Part shown: positions 44,985-53,362 of the stretch, one piece after another
Layout of the letters: every line of letters begins with the position of its first letter
Position numbering within the stretch: position 1 is the first letter of the stretch
Assembly (NCBI RefSeq): GCF_021390515.1
Contig: NZ_JAJUXI010000004.1
Span: forward strand, 248,001-312,000
Reading direction: 5' to 3'
Length of the DNA stretch: 64,000 nt
From: Dyadobacter sp. CY326
GTDB lineage: Bacteria > Bacteroidota > Bacteroidia > Cytophagales > Spirosomataceae
Notes under the pieces: generated by a model
Seen by the model: only the letters and a program-made list of their open reading frames with translations
Database searches by the model: none
Told to the model about the DNA's origin: nothing
Translations under genes and position numbers: made by a program

Positions 44985-45809
44985 TCAGACATTGCGCAAA
45001 AACGCCTCCGTAACTTCCCGCAAAAATAAATGCTGATCCTTAGCCCAATGAATGTTAGAGAAAATCTCAACCTCACAAAAGCCTTGAAAACCAGTTGCTT
45101 CAACCCACCCGCGAATCTTTTTCAAATCAATACAACCCTCACCCATCAAACCGCGATCATTAAGCAAGTCAATCGTGTTCACTTTCCAGTCACAAACATG
45201 GTAAGCAAGCAAATTCCCATTGGCCCCGCAGCGCGCAATTTCTTTTTCCAAATTGCCATCCCACCACAAATGATAGACATCCACCGCAACGCCCACGAAT
45301 GGAGAATTGAAATATTCAGCCAGATCATTTGCCTGCGCCAATGTGTTAATCGCTGATCGATCCGCCGCATACATTGGATGCAGCGGTTCAATGGCCAGTT
45401 TCACTTTCAGTTTTTCAGCCAATGGTAAAATTGCGGCAATGCCTTCCTTAATCTGGTCCCGAGACTTTTCCATCGACTGATCCGGCGAGGCTCCACAAAC
45501 CAGCACGATCATGGGAGCGCCCAGAGCGGCGGCTTCTTCGAGTAATTTGCGGTTATGATCAATGGCCTGCGCCCGTCCTGCGCTGCTCGTGTGCGGGAAA
45601 AATCCGCCGCGCACATAAGAGACGATTTCAAGCCCGGCAGATCGGATCAGCTCTCCGGCACGGTGAGGGCCGATCCGTTCGATTGCATTCTGCCAGACAC
45701 TTATTCCTTTTACACCCGCCGCCGCATAGTTTTCCACAGCCTCCGAAAGCTCCCAGGGCTTCGTAGTAATGGTGTGAATGCAGCAGCGATCAAATGTTAT
45801 GTTGCTCAT
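44985..45809 (-). CDS. Sugar phosphate isomerase/epimerase family protein (TIM barrel)
   Basis: 274 aa of the xylose-isomerase-like TIM-barrel family (AP endonuclease 2 group). Strand motifs include AAGVKGISVW, EIVSYVRGG, APMIVLVCGASPD, VKLAIEPLHPMY with the metal-binding glutamate, VGVAVDVYHLWWD (metal Asp/His), and GFCEVEIFSN near the end with the last metal glutamate. No signal peptide. The ATG overlaps the GH88 stop as ATGA, implying coupled expression. It probably isomerises or epimerises the sugar acid released by GH88; exact reaction unknown. Confidence 0.88.
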   Translation of the reverse strand: MSNITFDRCCIHTITTKPWELSEAVENYAAAGVKGISVWQNAIERIGPHRAGELIRSAGLEIVSYVRGGFFPHTSSAGRAQAIDHNRKLLEEAAALGAPMIVLVCGASPDQSMEKSRDQIKEGIAAILPLAEKLKVKLAIEPLHPMYAADRSAINTLAQANDLAEYFNSPFVGVAVDVYHLWWDGNLEKEIARCGANGNLLAYHVCDWKVNTIDLLNDRGLMGEGCIDLKKIRGWVEATGFQGFCEVEIFSNIHWAKDQHLFLREVTEAFLRNV

Positions 45810-47188
45810 TTTACAGCGCCGAGATAATTGTAATAAGGCAAACCTTTGTTGATGCGATCCACGTAAAGCGCCACTTCACGCGCATGATAATCGCCCCACA
45901 TGCTGGATTCTCCGCAAGGGATTTTCTGCCCTGCTGGAATGTTGTCCCAGCCATTTGGACGGTGATAAATGGAATGCAGGATCAATCCCTGATGCGTCGG
46001 GTCGGTGGATAGATATGGCTCAGCAAAAAGCGAATCCAATGCGGTTAAGCCCGCTTGCCAGTATTTATTGCCTTGCTCGGTTTGTCCTTTATCATTCAAA
46101 TATTTTCCCAAACGCAGTAAACCTTGCGCGCCGATGGCGGCTGCGGAGCTGTCTACGGGTTCAAATTCGTTGTAAGGATCGGAAATTCTGGACGTGTAAT
46201 CGCCTAATTTATGGAGTTGTGGCGCGCCGGTGTCCCAATATGGAATGCCATCGGACGCGGTGTTATCAATGTAAAAATCGCAAGTTGCTTTGGCACCTTT
46301 CAAATAAATATTTTCAATTTCTGCTCTGCCGCCTAAGGGTGCCAGTTCTTCATCTGAAAAGTAGGAAAGCGATTCGAGCTGTTCTGCAAAACCGGCCATG
46401 GCCCATGCCAATCCGCGCGTCCAGGTGGTGAATCCAGAGAAACCTTGCTGCGAATTTGGACAGCGATAGTTGCCGTCATTGGTGTTAAAAACGCTTTCAT
46501 GCGCCGTGCGGCCCCAAATGTCGTAACTGTCTCGGCCTTCGCCGTAGTAAACAGCATATTTCGCTGTTGCGATGGAATGCAATGTGCCGCGTTCGAGCAA
46601 GCTCGTTTTGACATCATTTTCGCCCATCAAACTATGCCCCAGCAAATGCGAAACCATCAGTGCCCGCACCGAACGAATCGTGTCGACAAACAAAGAATGC
46701 GGACCATTGAATGAATGTATAAAACCCTGACCGTCATTTGTTTTCGTCCATCTCTTGGCCTGAACTGCACCGGATATTTTCAGCGCGATTTCGTAAAAGT
46801 TGCGTTCCCACTCGTTTTCAGAAATGCGGCCTTCATTCATTAATCGCAACAAATTGCCGTAAGTGCTCACATTGTTAAACCCATGGTCGTGCACACCAAA
46901 ATGCCCTACATGCGAGGCCATGCTGCTAACCGTGTTCTTTCTTGCACTTTCTAAAAACGAAGTGTCACCCGTTGCGTCAAACTGCAAAACCTCGGCACCG
47001 TACTGAAAGCCTTGCGTCCATTCCGTCCAGCCGCGCAGTGTATATTTGCCATTGACGGTGAAAACGGGCGTTCCTTTTGAATTGTCGTATTCTCTCGAAA
47101 TGAGGTTGATTTTTTCTGCGGAAAGCTGCCAGAGCTTGTCAATTTTCGGTTGAAGCGAAGCGGCTGTTAGATCGTTGCGAATCTGCAT
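45806..47188 (-). CDS. Glycoside hydrolase family 88 (unsaturated glucuronyl hydrolase)
   Basis: 460 aa, no signal peptide, so cytoplasmic. GH88 enzymes add water to the C4-C5 double bond of unsaturated uronic acids left by polysaccharide lyases, releasing them from oligosaccharides. The alpha/alpha-barrel motifs are present: HVGHFGVHDHGF with Asp101, LFVDTIRSVRALM with catalytic candidate Asp169, FTTWTRGLAWAMAGFAEQL, DSSAAAIGAQGLLRL, SIYHRPNGWD and ESSMWGDYHARE. First structural gene of the catabolic cluster, downstream of an AraC gene and a good promoter candidate. Which lyase product is used (pectin, glycosaminoglycan, ulvan or other) cannot be told. Confidence 0.9.
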   Translation of the reverse strand: MQIRNDLTAASLQPKIDKLWQLSAEKINLISREYDNSKGTPVFTVNGKYTLRGWTEWTQGFQYGAEVLQFDATGDTSFLESARKNTVSSMASHVGHFGVHDHGFNNVSTYGNLLRLMNEGRISENEWERNFYEIALKISGAVQAKRWTKTNDGQGFIHSFNGPHSLFVDTIRSVRALMVSHLLGHSLMGENDVKTSLLERGTLHSIATAKYAVYYGEGRDSYDIWGRTAHESVFNTNDGNYRCPNSQQGFSGFTTWTRGLAWAMAGFAEQLESLSYFSDEELAPLGGRAEIENIYLKGAKATCDFYIDNTASDGIPYWDTGAPQLHKLGDYTSRISDPYNEFEPVDSSAAAIGAQGLLRLGKYLNDKGQTEQGNKYWQAGLTALDSLFAEPYLSTDPTHQGLILHSIYHRPNGWDNIPAGQKIPCGESSMWGDYHAREVALYVDRINKGLPYYNYLGAVK

Positions 47189-47234
47189 AATAGATATCGA
47201 TAGTATTATTTAGCCATTTTATTTTTGGATAATA

Positions 47235-47266
47235 CAAAGATATCCGCCCGTGTAGGTGGGGGCAAG
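47235..47266 (-). promoter_or_regulatory. Candidate promoter of the GH88 catabolic cluster
   Basis: On the minus strand CTTG, 20 bases, then TATCTTTG: an exact -7 box and a 3-of-4 match to -33 TTTG at the right distance. It lies 47 bases before the GH88 ATG and just after the AraC gene, so the cluster can be switched separately from its regulator. Confidence 0.5.
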
Positions 47267-47280
47267 GTACATTTTTGCTA

Positions 47281-48204
47281 TTAAATGGTACTTTTCCGAA
47301 CATGATCGCGATACTCGTTTGGCGTCAGTCCAGTTTTCTTTTTGAAGATGCGGCTGAAATAGGAGGGGTCGTCCATGTGAATGTGATAACCGATCTCTTT
47401 GCTGCTCAAATTTGTAAAAACCAAAAGCCGTTTTGCTTCCAGTAAGAGCTTGTCCAGAATATATTCCTGCGAAGGCGTGCCCAGATATTTTTTAATAATC
47501 TTGCTCAAATAATCCGGTGACACCGACAATTCTTGCGCATACTGCTGAACCTCATGCATTTGCCTGAAATTCTTCTCGACCAACTCCTGAAATCGGCCGA
47601 CCAATTCCGGCACAGTCTGCACAGCTGATTCTGCGGGCTGAATATTCTTTGGAGCCAGAGAAGCGCATTTTTGCAACATTAACCCCAAGTATTTCCCGAT
47701 CATCGTTTGGTCCGTTTCAGAAGCCAAATGATCCGAAACCATGTTTTCCATAATGTTATGAAAATAGCGTTTCTCTGTTTCTGATAGCGTGATAATGGGT
47801 TGCCTTCGCGCGGGCTGGAAGAATGGAAGTTGCGAAAGTGCGGGATTCACAGGATTATAAAAAGTGTAAAAATCCTCCGAAAAAGCGACAATGTAACCTT
47901 GAAATGAAGTTGAGAATGTGAGCAAATGGACTTGTCCGGGCGTTAAAAAGTGCAAACCAGCTCCCTGAATGTTGTAGGAATGAAAATCGATCTCATGAAA
48001 ACCCGTGCCTTCTTCAATAAAAAGGATCTCATAATACGTGTGGCGATGCGGCGCGTCGGTAGGCAATGGTGTGATGGGCAGTGAAACAGGCGATTCGCGC
48101 TGCACGCCGTTGCTGTTTTTGAAACGAAAAATATTTAATGCTGGAACCTTGCTAGGCGTTTTCGGCAGGGAATGAACGGGAATTGCATCAGAGACAACAG
48201 CCAT
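47281..48204 (-). CDS. AraC-family regulator of the GH88 cluster
   Basis: 307 aa. An N-terminal cupin domain (PHRHTYYEILFIEEGTGFHEID, split, with QGAGLHFLTPGQVHLL) typical of sugar-responsive AraC proteins. The C-terminal DNA-binding domain has the pair of HTH units: AQELSVSPDYLSKIIKKYLG and SSKEIGYHIHMDDPSYFSR, with the signature FSRIFKKKTGLTPNEYR. The next gene downstream is GH88, 92 bases away with a promoter between, so it is the likely activator of the cluster, responding to a uronate or oligosaccharide. Confidence 0.9.
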   Translation of the reverse strand: MAVVSDAIPVHSLPKTPSKVPALNIFRFKNSNGVQRESPVSLPITPLPTDAPHRHTYYEILFIEEGTGFHEIDFHSYNIQGAGLHFLTPGQVHLLTFSTSFQGYIVAFSEDFYTFYNPVNPALSQLPFFQPARRQPIITLSETEKRYFHNIMENMVSDHLASETDQTMIGKYLGLMLQKCASLAPKNIQPAESAVQTVPELVGRFQELVEKNFRQMHEVQQYAQELSVSPDYLSKIIKKYLGTPSQEYILDKLLLEAKRLLVFTNLSSKEIGYHIHMDDPSYFSRIFKKKTGLTPNEYRDHVRKSTI

Positions 48205-48207
48205 GAA

Positions 48208-48321
48208 TCAGGATTTTTTCAAACGCATTAACCTTTTCAAAAGCCGCTGAATCAGCAGAACTACCAGCATAGCGATCAAGAATGTGGCATGCCACAGTTT
48301 TTTTATAATCCCGGGTGACAT
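48208..48321 (-). CDS. Possible 37-residue membrane peptide
   Basis: A short ORF reads MSPGIIKKLWHATFLIAMLV, then VLLIQRLLKRLMRLKKS. It has one hydrophobic helix and a basic C-terminus, the form of a small bitopic inner-membrane peptide. It ends 3 bases before the AraC ATG. There is no strong ribosome-binding site, and its start overlaps the promoter region of the divergent ABC gene. It may be real or chance. Confidence 0.3.
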   Translation of the reverse strand: MSPGIIKKLWHATFLIAMLVVLLIQRLLKRLMRLKKS

Positions 48322-48333
48322 TTTTTACTTTTG
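48301..48333 (+). promoter_or_regulatory. Candidate promoter of the ABC exporter gene
   Basis: TACTTTTG (48326-48333) is an exact -7 box; TTTT at 48301-48304, 21 bases upstream, is a 3-of-4 -33 match. Transcription would start about 45 bases before the GTG at 48386. Confidence 0.4.
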
Positions 48334-48385
48334 CATTGTTGGTCAGTAACACAGTCGGCAACATACATTAACCCAATTTTTACAG

Positions 48386-50152
48386 GTGAATCAGGAAACC
48401 AAAAGCGGCCAAATATTCGATCTTCCTACTTTAAGACGTTTATATGCGTTCGTTCGGCCTTACGAAAAGCAGTTTTATTTGCTGATCGCTATTATTCTGC
48501 TGAACGCATTACTCGCTCCGCTTACGCCACTTTTGATCAAATACACCATTGACACGCCCATTGCCAATGGCGACTATTCACAATTGACCATCATGATCAT
48601 TATTATGATAATTGTGACTGTCGTTCAAGGTGTTGCGCAGTTTTGGAATACATACATGTCGGGCTGGCTGGGCCAATATATCATCCAGGACATTCGGGTT
48701 CAGCTTTATGAAAAGATCATTGGACTTCGGCTCAAATTTTTTGACAACACACCCATTGGCAGACTGGTAACCCGGACAATTTCAGACGTGGAAACGCTTT
48801 CCAATGTTTTCAGCGATGGAATGGCTGCCATTGCGGGTGATATTTTGCAACTGGTGCTGATCATTGCAGTCATGTTTTATACAGATTGGAAACTGTCCAT
48901 TATCAGCTTGTCCACGATTCCGGTGATGCTTTTTTGCACTTATGTGTTTAAGGAAAAAATTAAAGATTCGTTTAATGAAGTCCGGGCGGCGGTTTCCAAT
49001 CTCAATTCATTCGTTCAGGAGCATTTGACGGGGATGGGCATTGTGCAGATTTTCGGCAGCGAAGACATTGAGTATAAAAAGTTTAGGGAAATCAATAAGG
49101 TCCATCGCGACGCAAACATCCGGTCCATTCTTTATTATTCAATTTATTTTCCTGTTGCTGACGTTATCGCGGCGGCCGGGACGGGGCTGGTGGTTTGGTA
49201 TGGTTCAAAGCAGATTCTGAGTGCAGAAGTGACATTCGGAACTGTGACCGCTTTCGTCATGTTTATCAACCTCTTTTTTAGACCAATAAGGCAATTGGCA
49301 GACCGTTTCAACACATTGCAAATGGGCATTGTAAGCACGGACAGGATTTTGAAAGTGCTTGACAGCGATGAGTACACGTCTAATGAAGGCACATTTGCGC
49401 CCGAATCGATCAAAGGCAATGTAACTTTTAAGGACGTTTGGTTTGCTTATAATGAGGAAGAATATGTGTTGAAAAACATCAATTTCACGGTTGAAAGCGG
49501 GCAGACGATTGCATTTGTGGGCGCAACGGGCGCTGGAAAATCTTCGATTATCAACCTGCTCACGCGTTTTTACGACATTAACAAAGGCAATATTTACGTC
49601 GATGATGTGGAGGTGCATGAATATAACCTGAATGCGCTTCGCAAGCACATTGGCGTTGTTTTGCAAGATGTTTTTCTGTTTTCCGACACCATTGAAAACA
49701 ACATCCGGTTGGGCGATAGCAGCATTACGCACGAAAAAATCGTGGAAGCGGCGAAGCTTGTCGGCGTGCATGATTTCATAGAGAGATTGCCGGGCGGTTA
49801 CAGTTACAATGTGATGGAACGCGGCGCGACGCTTTCTGTTGGCCAGCGCCAGCTCATATCATTTGTGCGCGCAATGGTGCACGAGCCGGAGATCATTGTT
49901 TTGGATGAAGCCACTTCTTCTGTGGATAGCGAAACCGAGGAATTGATTCAAAAAGCCATTGAAAAATTGATGAAAGGGCGAACTGCGATTGTTATTGCGC
50001 ACAGACTTTCGACCATTCAGGAAGCGGATAAGATCATTGTTGTGGACAAAGGGCAGATCGTGGAGGAAGGGAATCACGAACAATTGTTGGAAAAAGAAGG
50101 CTTTTATGCCAACCTTTATCGCATGCAATATAAAGAAGTTTTGAAGATCTAG
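48386..50152 (+). CDS. ABC transporter, fused permease and ATPase (exporter type)
   Basis: Inner-membrane half-transporter of 588 aa, starting with GTG at 48386 (no ATG is near). Residues 1-310 are a six-helix exporter membrane domain (YLLIAIILLNALLAPLTPLL is helix 1). The ATPase domain has Walker A GATGAGKSS at about 379-387, the signature LSVGQRQLISF near 482, Walker B IIVLDEATSS near 504 and the switch histidine in IAHRLST near 537. It works as a homo- or heterodimer; MsbA/LmrA-like drug or lipid export is the usual role. No partner half-transporter is adjacent. Convergent with the PBP1A gene, with a shared terminator. Confidence 0.93.
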   Translation: MNQETKSGQIFDLPTLRRLYAFVRPYEKQFYLLIAIILLNALLAPLTPLLIKYTIDTPIANGDYSQLTIMIIIMIIVTVVQGVAQFWNTYMSGWLGQYIIQDIRVQLYEKIIGLRLKFFDNTPIGRLVTRTISDVETLSNVFSDGMAAIAGDILQLVLIIAVMFYTDWKLSIISLSTIPVMLFCTYVFKEKIKDSFNEVRAAVSNLNSFVQEHLTGMGIVQIFGSEDIEYKKFREINKVHRDANIRSILYYSIYFPVADVIAAAGTGLVVWYGSKQILSAEVTFGTVTAFVMFINLFFRPIRQLADRFNTLQMGIVSTDRILKVLDSDEYTSNEGTFAPESIKGNVTFKDVWFAYNEEEYVLKNINFTVESGQTIAFVGATGAGKSSIINLLTRFYDINKGNIYVDDVEVHEYNLNALRKHIGVVLQDVFLFSDTIENNIRLGDSSITHEKIVEAAKLVGVHDFIERLPGGYSYNVMERGATLSVGQRQLISFVRAMVHEPEIIVLDEATSSVDSETEELIQKAIEKLMKGRTAIVIAHRLSTIQEADKIIVVDKGQIVEEGNHEQLLEKEGFYANLYRMQYKEVLKI

Positions 50153-50216
50153 TTACAGATAGATTTCCCAGACCCTGCGGACCTCATTTCAAAACTCTAC
50201 AAGTTTAGCTCAACAT

Positions 50217-50254
50217 AAAAAGGACTTTCCAAATCAATGGAAAGTCCTTTTTTG
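50217..50254. terminator. Bidirectional terminator between ABC exporter and PBP1A genes
   Basis: AGGACTTTCCA (50221-50231) pairs with TGGAAAGTCCT (50238-50248), with an A-run before it and a T-run after it. It can end transcription from both sides. Confidence 0.9.
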
Positions 50255-50256
50255 TT

Positions 50257-52815
50257 TTAATTTCTGCTTCCAGTATCCAGTGGAATCGGCGGCGGGCCAA
50301 TCAGGAAGTCATCTTCGTCGTTCCGTTTGGCTGGCGTGCTGTCGCCATCTATTCCCAGCGAATCGCTTGCTGCCGGAGCCCATTGTGTCGGACAATTGTA
50401 GTTTTTAGAAACTTTAAATGAAGGCTTGGGAAATGGCCCGGGTTCCAGTGCGAGCGATTTGTCCCGATAGATTTTTTCGAGGAAGCTTCCCACAATTGGC
50501 AATGCCGTTTTTGCGCCCTCACCCAGGTCTGTTGACCGGAAATGTATGCTCCGGTCATCTCCGCCCACCCAAGCGCCTACAACCAGGTCGCGCGTAATGC
50601 ACATAAACCAGCCATCAGAGTTGTTGGAAGTTGTTCCTGTTTTTCCTCCCAATTCATTGCCATTACGGGTCACATCAAACTTCCAGCGCAGACTTCCCGA
50701 TGTTCCTCCGGGCTCTTCTACGCCGCCTTTCAGCATTTGAACCATTAAAAATGCTGATTCTTCACTAATGGCCTGACGGTGTTCCGGCTGAAATTCTTCG
50801 ATGACCTTGCCATTGCTATCCTCAATTTTTGTAACCAAAATAGGCTGCGTGTAAGTGCCATTATTGACAAACACGCCATAAGCCGCCACCATATCATAAA
50901 GCGAAACGTCGAATGGCCCGAGGCCGATGGATGGAAGTCCTTTCAATGGCGTCGTTATACCCATTTTTTTCGCATAACGCGCCACATTATCAGGGCCAAC
51001 ACGGTCCGTCAATTCAGCAGTTACGGAGTTAATCGATTGTGCCAATGCGCGTCGTAAAGTCATGTTAGCATAAGAGAATGTCCCGGTTGCATTTCTCGGC
51101 TTCCATTCTTTTTGCTCGCCATTTTCCATGTATATTTTTTCAAATGGCTTATCCACAATTTGATCGCAGGGTGACATGTTGAATGTCGAATCGTCGATGG
51201 CAGTCGTGTAAACGAATGGTTTGAACGTTGATCCAGGCTGCCTTTTCCCTTGCTTCACGGCGTCGTATTTGAAATAATTATAATCCAAACCGCCCACCCA
51301 AGCCTTGATTTGCCCGGTTTGCGGGTTCATCGCCATCATCCCCGCACGTAAAACGCGTTTGTAATAATCCAGCGAATCCATTGAGCTCCAATATTTTTTC
51401 ATCTCCCCGCTGGTTTTCCAGTCATACACGGTCATGGTGTCCTTCCGGTTGAGATAATATTTGATGCTATCGGGCTGGTTTGGATATTTGGCTGCGAGTG
51501 ATTTGTATTTGCTCGTGCGCTTCACCACATTATCAAGGAAGTCGGTGATTTCTTGTCCCTGCTCATCGCGCCACGGATTTTGATTGCGCCAGTGATCTTC
51601 AAAAACACGCTGCAATTGCTTCATTTTCTGCGTCATAGCATCTTCTGCTGCCTGTTGCATGCGCGAATCAATGGTTGTGTATATTTTCAAACCATCCGTA
51701 TAAAGGTCATAACCATTTTCGTCACCCCATTTTCTTACAAAATCGACAACCGCGTTCTTGAAGTAATTTGCATTGCCATCATAAGGCGTTTCGAATTTTG
51801 TTTTCAGTTCAATGGGCAATGCGCTGATGGAATCGGCCTGTTTGGCTGTGATATAGCCATATTTTTCCATTTGATTAATCACCACATTGCGCCTTTCAAG
51901 CGACCGTTTCATGTTACGGACGGGGTTATAGGTCGTGGTTGCTTTTTGCAAACCCACCAAAACCGCCGATTCCTGAATGTTCAGACTGTCGGGCGATTTG
52001 CTGAAATATGATTGAGCGGCCGTGTTAATTCCGTAGGTGTTGTTACCATAATCCACCGTGTTGAAATACATGGTGAGGATTTCCTCTTTGGTAAAATTCC
52101 TTTCGAGTTTAATGGCGGTGAGCCATTCTTTGGTTTTATAAATCAATGTTCCAAAGCCCGGAACATAGCCAAGCACGCCTCGCGCCCCGGTTTTCCTGGT
52201 TTTGAAAAGTTTCTTCGCGAGCTGTTGGGTGATTGTGCTGCCGCCTCCGCGATCTGTTGCGCCTGTAATAATTCCAAGCGCCACACTGGCCATGGCTCTG
52301 TAATCTATACCCGAATGTGTGTAAAAACGAACGTCCTCTGTCGCGATTAACGCTTTTACAAGGTTTGGAGAAATCATTTTTGCCGTAACAGGCGTCCGGT
52401 TCTCGGTGTAAAACTTGCCGATCATGACGCCGTCCGATGTGTAAATTTCCGAAGACTGCGCCACTTTCGGGTTTTGCAAGTCTTCCACGCTTGGCATGCT
52501 TCCCATGAGCCACAGGAAATTGGTTTCTACACTAAAAATATAGATGGCGAATGCTAAGAAACCGTAAACGAACGTCTTCCAAACCGTAACGATGGGCTTA
52601 TAATATGGTGCATTGACATCCACTTTATCATGCCACCAATCATGAATTGATTTTTTCCGATTCCGATAGGATTCGAAATATGCATCGGCCCGTTTTTTAC
52701 CTGTAACTAATGAAGTTAGCGTGTATGCAATGCGGTTGATGAATGTTGAAAGCTGTGTTCCAATGAATTGAAACATTGCGCGGATTTTATTAAAGAACGA
52801 TCTGATAACTTCCAT
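50257..52815 (-). CDS. mrcA: Penicillin-binding protein 1A (bifunctional transglycosylase/transpeptidase)
   Basis: 852 aa from the ATG at 52815; the TTG at 52842 is less likely. Builds glycan strands and cross-links peptidoglycan at the inner membrane. A single membrane segment lies near residues 80-97 (VYGFLAFAIYIFSV). The GT51 domain has ALIATEDVRFYTHSGID with the catalytic glutamate and GGGSTITQQLAKKLF. The transpeptidase has the nucleophile motif GSTFKP (SxxK), SIN in LAQSINSVTAEL (SxN), and GGKTGTTSNNSDGWF (KTG). The N-terminal cytoplasmic part is long and basic. The gene is closely preceded by msrB but with a terminator between. Confidence 0.95.
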   Translation of the reverse strand: MEVIRSFFNKIRAMFQFIGTQLSTFINRIAYTLTSLVTGKKRADAYFESYRNRKKSIHDWWHDKVDVNAPYYKPIVTVWKTFVYGFLAFAIYIFSVETNFLWLMGSMPSVEDLQNPKVAQSSEIYTSDGVMIGKFYTENRTPVTAKMISPNLVKALIATEDVRFYTHSGIDYRAMASVALGIITGATDRGGGSTITQQLAKKLFKTRKTGARGVLGYVPGFGTLIYKTKEWLTAIKLERNFTKEEILTMYFNTVDYGNNTYGINTAAQSYFSKSPDSLNIQESAVLVGLQKATTTYNPVRNMKRSLERRNVVINQMEKYGYITAKQADSISALPIELKTKFETPYDGNANYFKNAVVDFVRKWGDENGYDLYTDGLKIYTTIDSRMQQAAEDAMTQKMKQLQRVFEDHWRNQNPWRDEQGQEITDFLDNVVKRTSKYKSLAAKYPNQPDSIKYYLNRKDTMTVYDWKTSGEMKKYWSSMDSLDYYKRVLRAGMMAMNPQTGQIKAWVGGLDYNYFKYDAVKQGKRQPGSTFKPFVYTTAIDDSTFNMSPCDQIVDKPFEKIYMENGEQKEWKPRNATGTFSYANMTLRRALAQSINSVTAELTDRVGPDNVARYAKKMGITTPLKGLPSIGLGPFDVSLYDMVAAYGVFVNNGTYTQPILVTKIEDSNGKVIEEFQPEHRQAISEESAFLMVQMLKGGVEEPGGTSGSLRWKFDVTRNGNELGGKTGTTSNNSDGWFMCITRDLVVGAWVGGDDRSIHFRSTDLGEGAKTALPIVGSFLEKIYRDKSLALEPGPFPKPSFKVSKNYNCPTQWAPAASDSLGIDGDSTPAKRNDEDDFLIGPPPIPLDTGSRN

Positions 52816-52839
52816 CAAACGTTTAGGTTCGTAAGAATT

Positions 52840-52847
52840 CAAAGATA
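52840..52847 (-). promoter_or_regulatory. Candidate -7 box of the PBP1A gene
   Basis: TATCTTTG on the minus strand, 24 bases before the ATG at 52815. It overlaps the terminator stem of msrB by nearly nothing, so the order msrB stop, terminator, promoter, PBP1A is compact. No -33 match was seen. Confidence 0.3.
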
Positions 52848-52848
52848 A

Positions 52849-52884
52849 GAAAAGCCGGACATTTATGACTTAGTCCGGCTTTTT
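52849..52884 (-). terminator. Terminator after msrB
   Basis: AAAAGCCGGAC (52850-52860) pairs with GTCCGGCTTTT (52873-52883). On the minus strand the stem ends in a TTTT run. It separates msrB from the PBP1A gene. Confidence 0.75.
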
Positions 52885-52897
52885 ATGAATTAATTGA

Positions 52898-53290
52898 TCA
52901 GGCTTTGTCGAATTTCAACGCAGCGCCATTCATACAATATCTAAGCCCTGTGGGTTTCGGGCCATCATTAAAAACGTGTCCTAAATGTCCGCCGCAAGTT
53001 CTGCAAACAACTTCCGTGCGGATCATTCCATGGCCGCGGTCAACGATTTCTTCAACATTGCCGGACGAAATCGGCTGAAAGAAGCTCGGCCATCCTGAGC
53101 CTGAATCATATTTCGTTTCCGAGCTGAACAATGGTGTGCCGCAGGCGGCGCAAACATAAGTCCCTTCTTCTTTATTGTCGTTATATGGGTGCGAAAAAGG
53201 CCTTTCCGTCCCTTTTTCGAAGAGCACGAAGCATTGTTGTCCCGTAAGCTCCTTTTGCCATTCTTCTTTAGTTTTTTCTACTTCTCTCAT
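52898..53290 (-). CDS. msrB: Peptide-methionine (R)-S-oxide reductase MsrB
   Basis: Repairs methionine-R-sulfoxide in proteins, thioredoxin-dependent, cytoplasmic, 130 aa. Zinc-binding cysteines C47/C50 (CAAC) and C96/C99 (CRTC), substrate pocket SGSGWPSFF, and [22 protein letters not shown] with catalytic Cys119. A stand-alone MsrB of typical length; there is no signal peptide and no msrA fusion. Confidence 0.96.
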   Translation of the reverse strand: MREVEKTKEEWQKELTGQQCFVLFEKGTERPFSHPYNDNKEEGTYVCAACGTPLFSSETKYDSGSGWPSFFQPISSGNVEEIVDRGHGMIRTEVVCRTCGGHLGHVFNDGPKPTGLRYCMNGAALKFDKA

Positions 53291-53362
53291 TTCAATTTGG
53301 TTTTAGATCATGGCAGCATTCAGTCGCTTACTCCATATCATTCATAAACGCGCACATCGCAT

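Noticed and set aside
45955-46431. 158-codon plus-strand ORF inside the GH88 gene
   Set aside because: Shadow frame of a conserved hydrolase.
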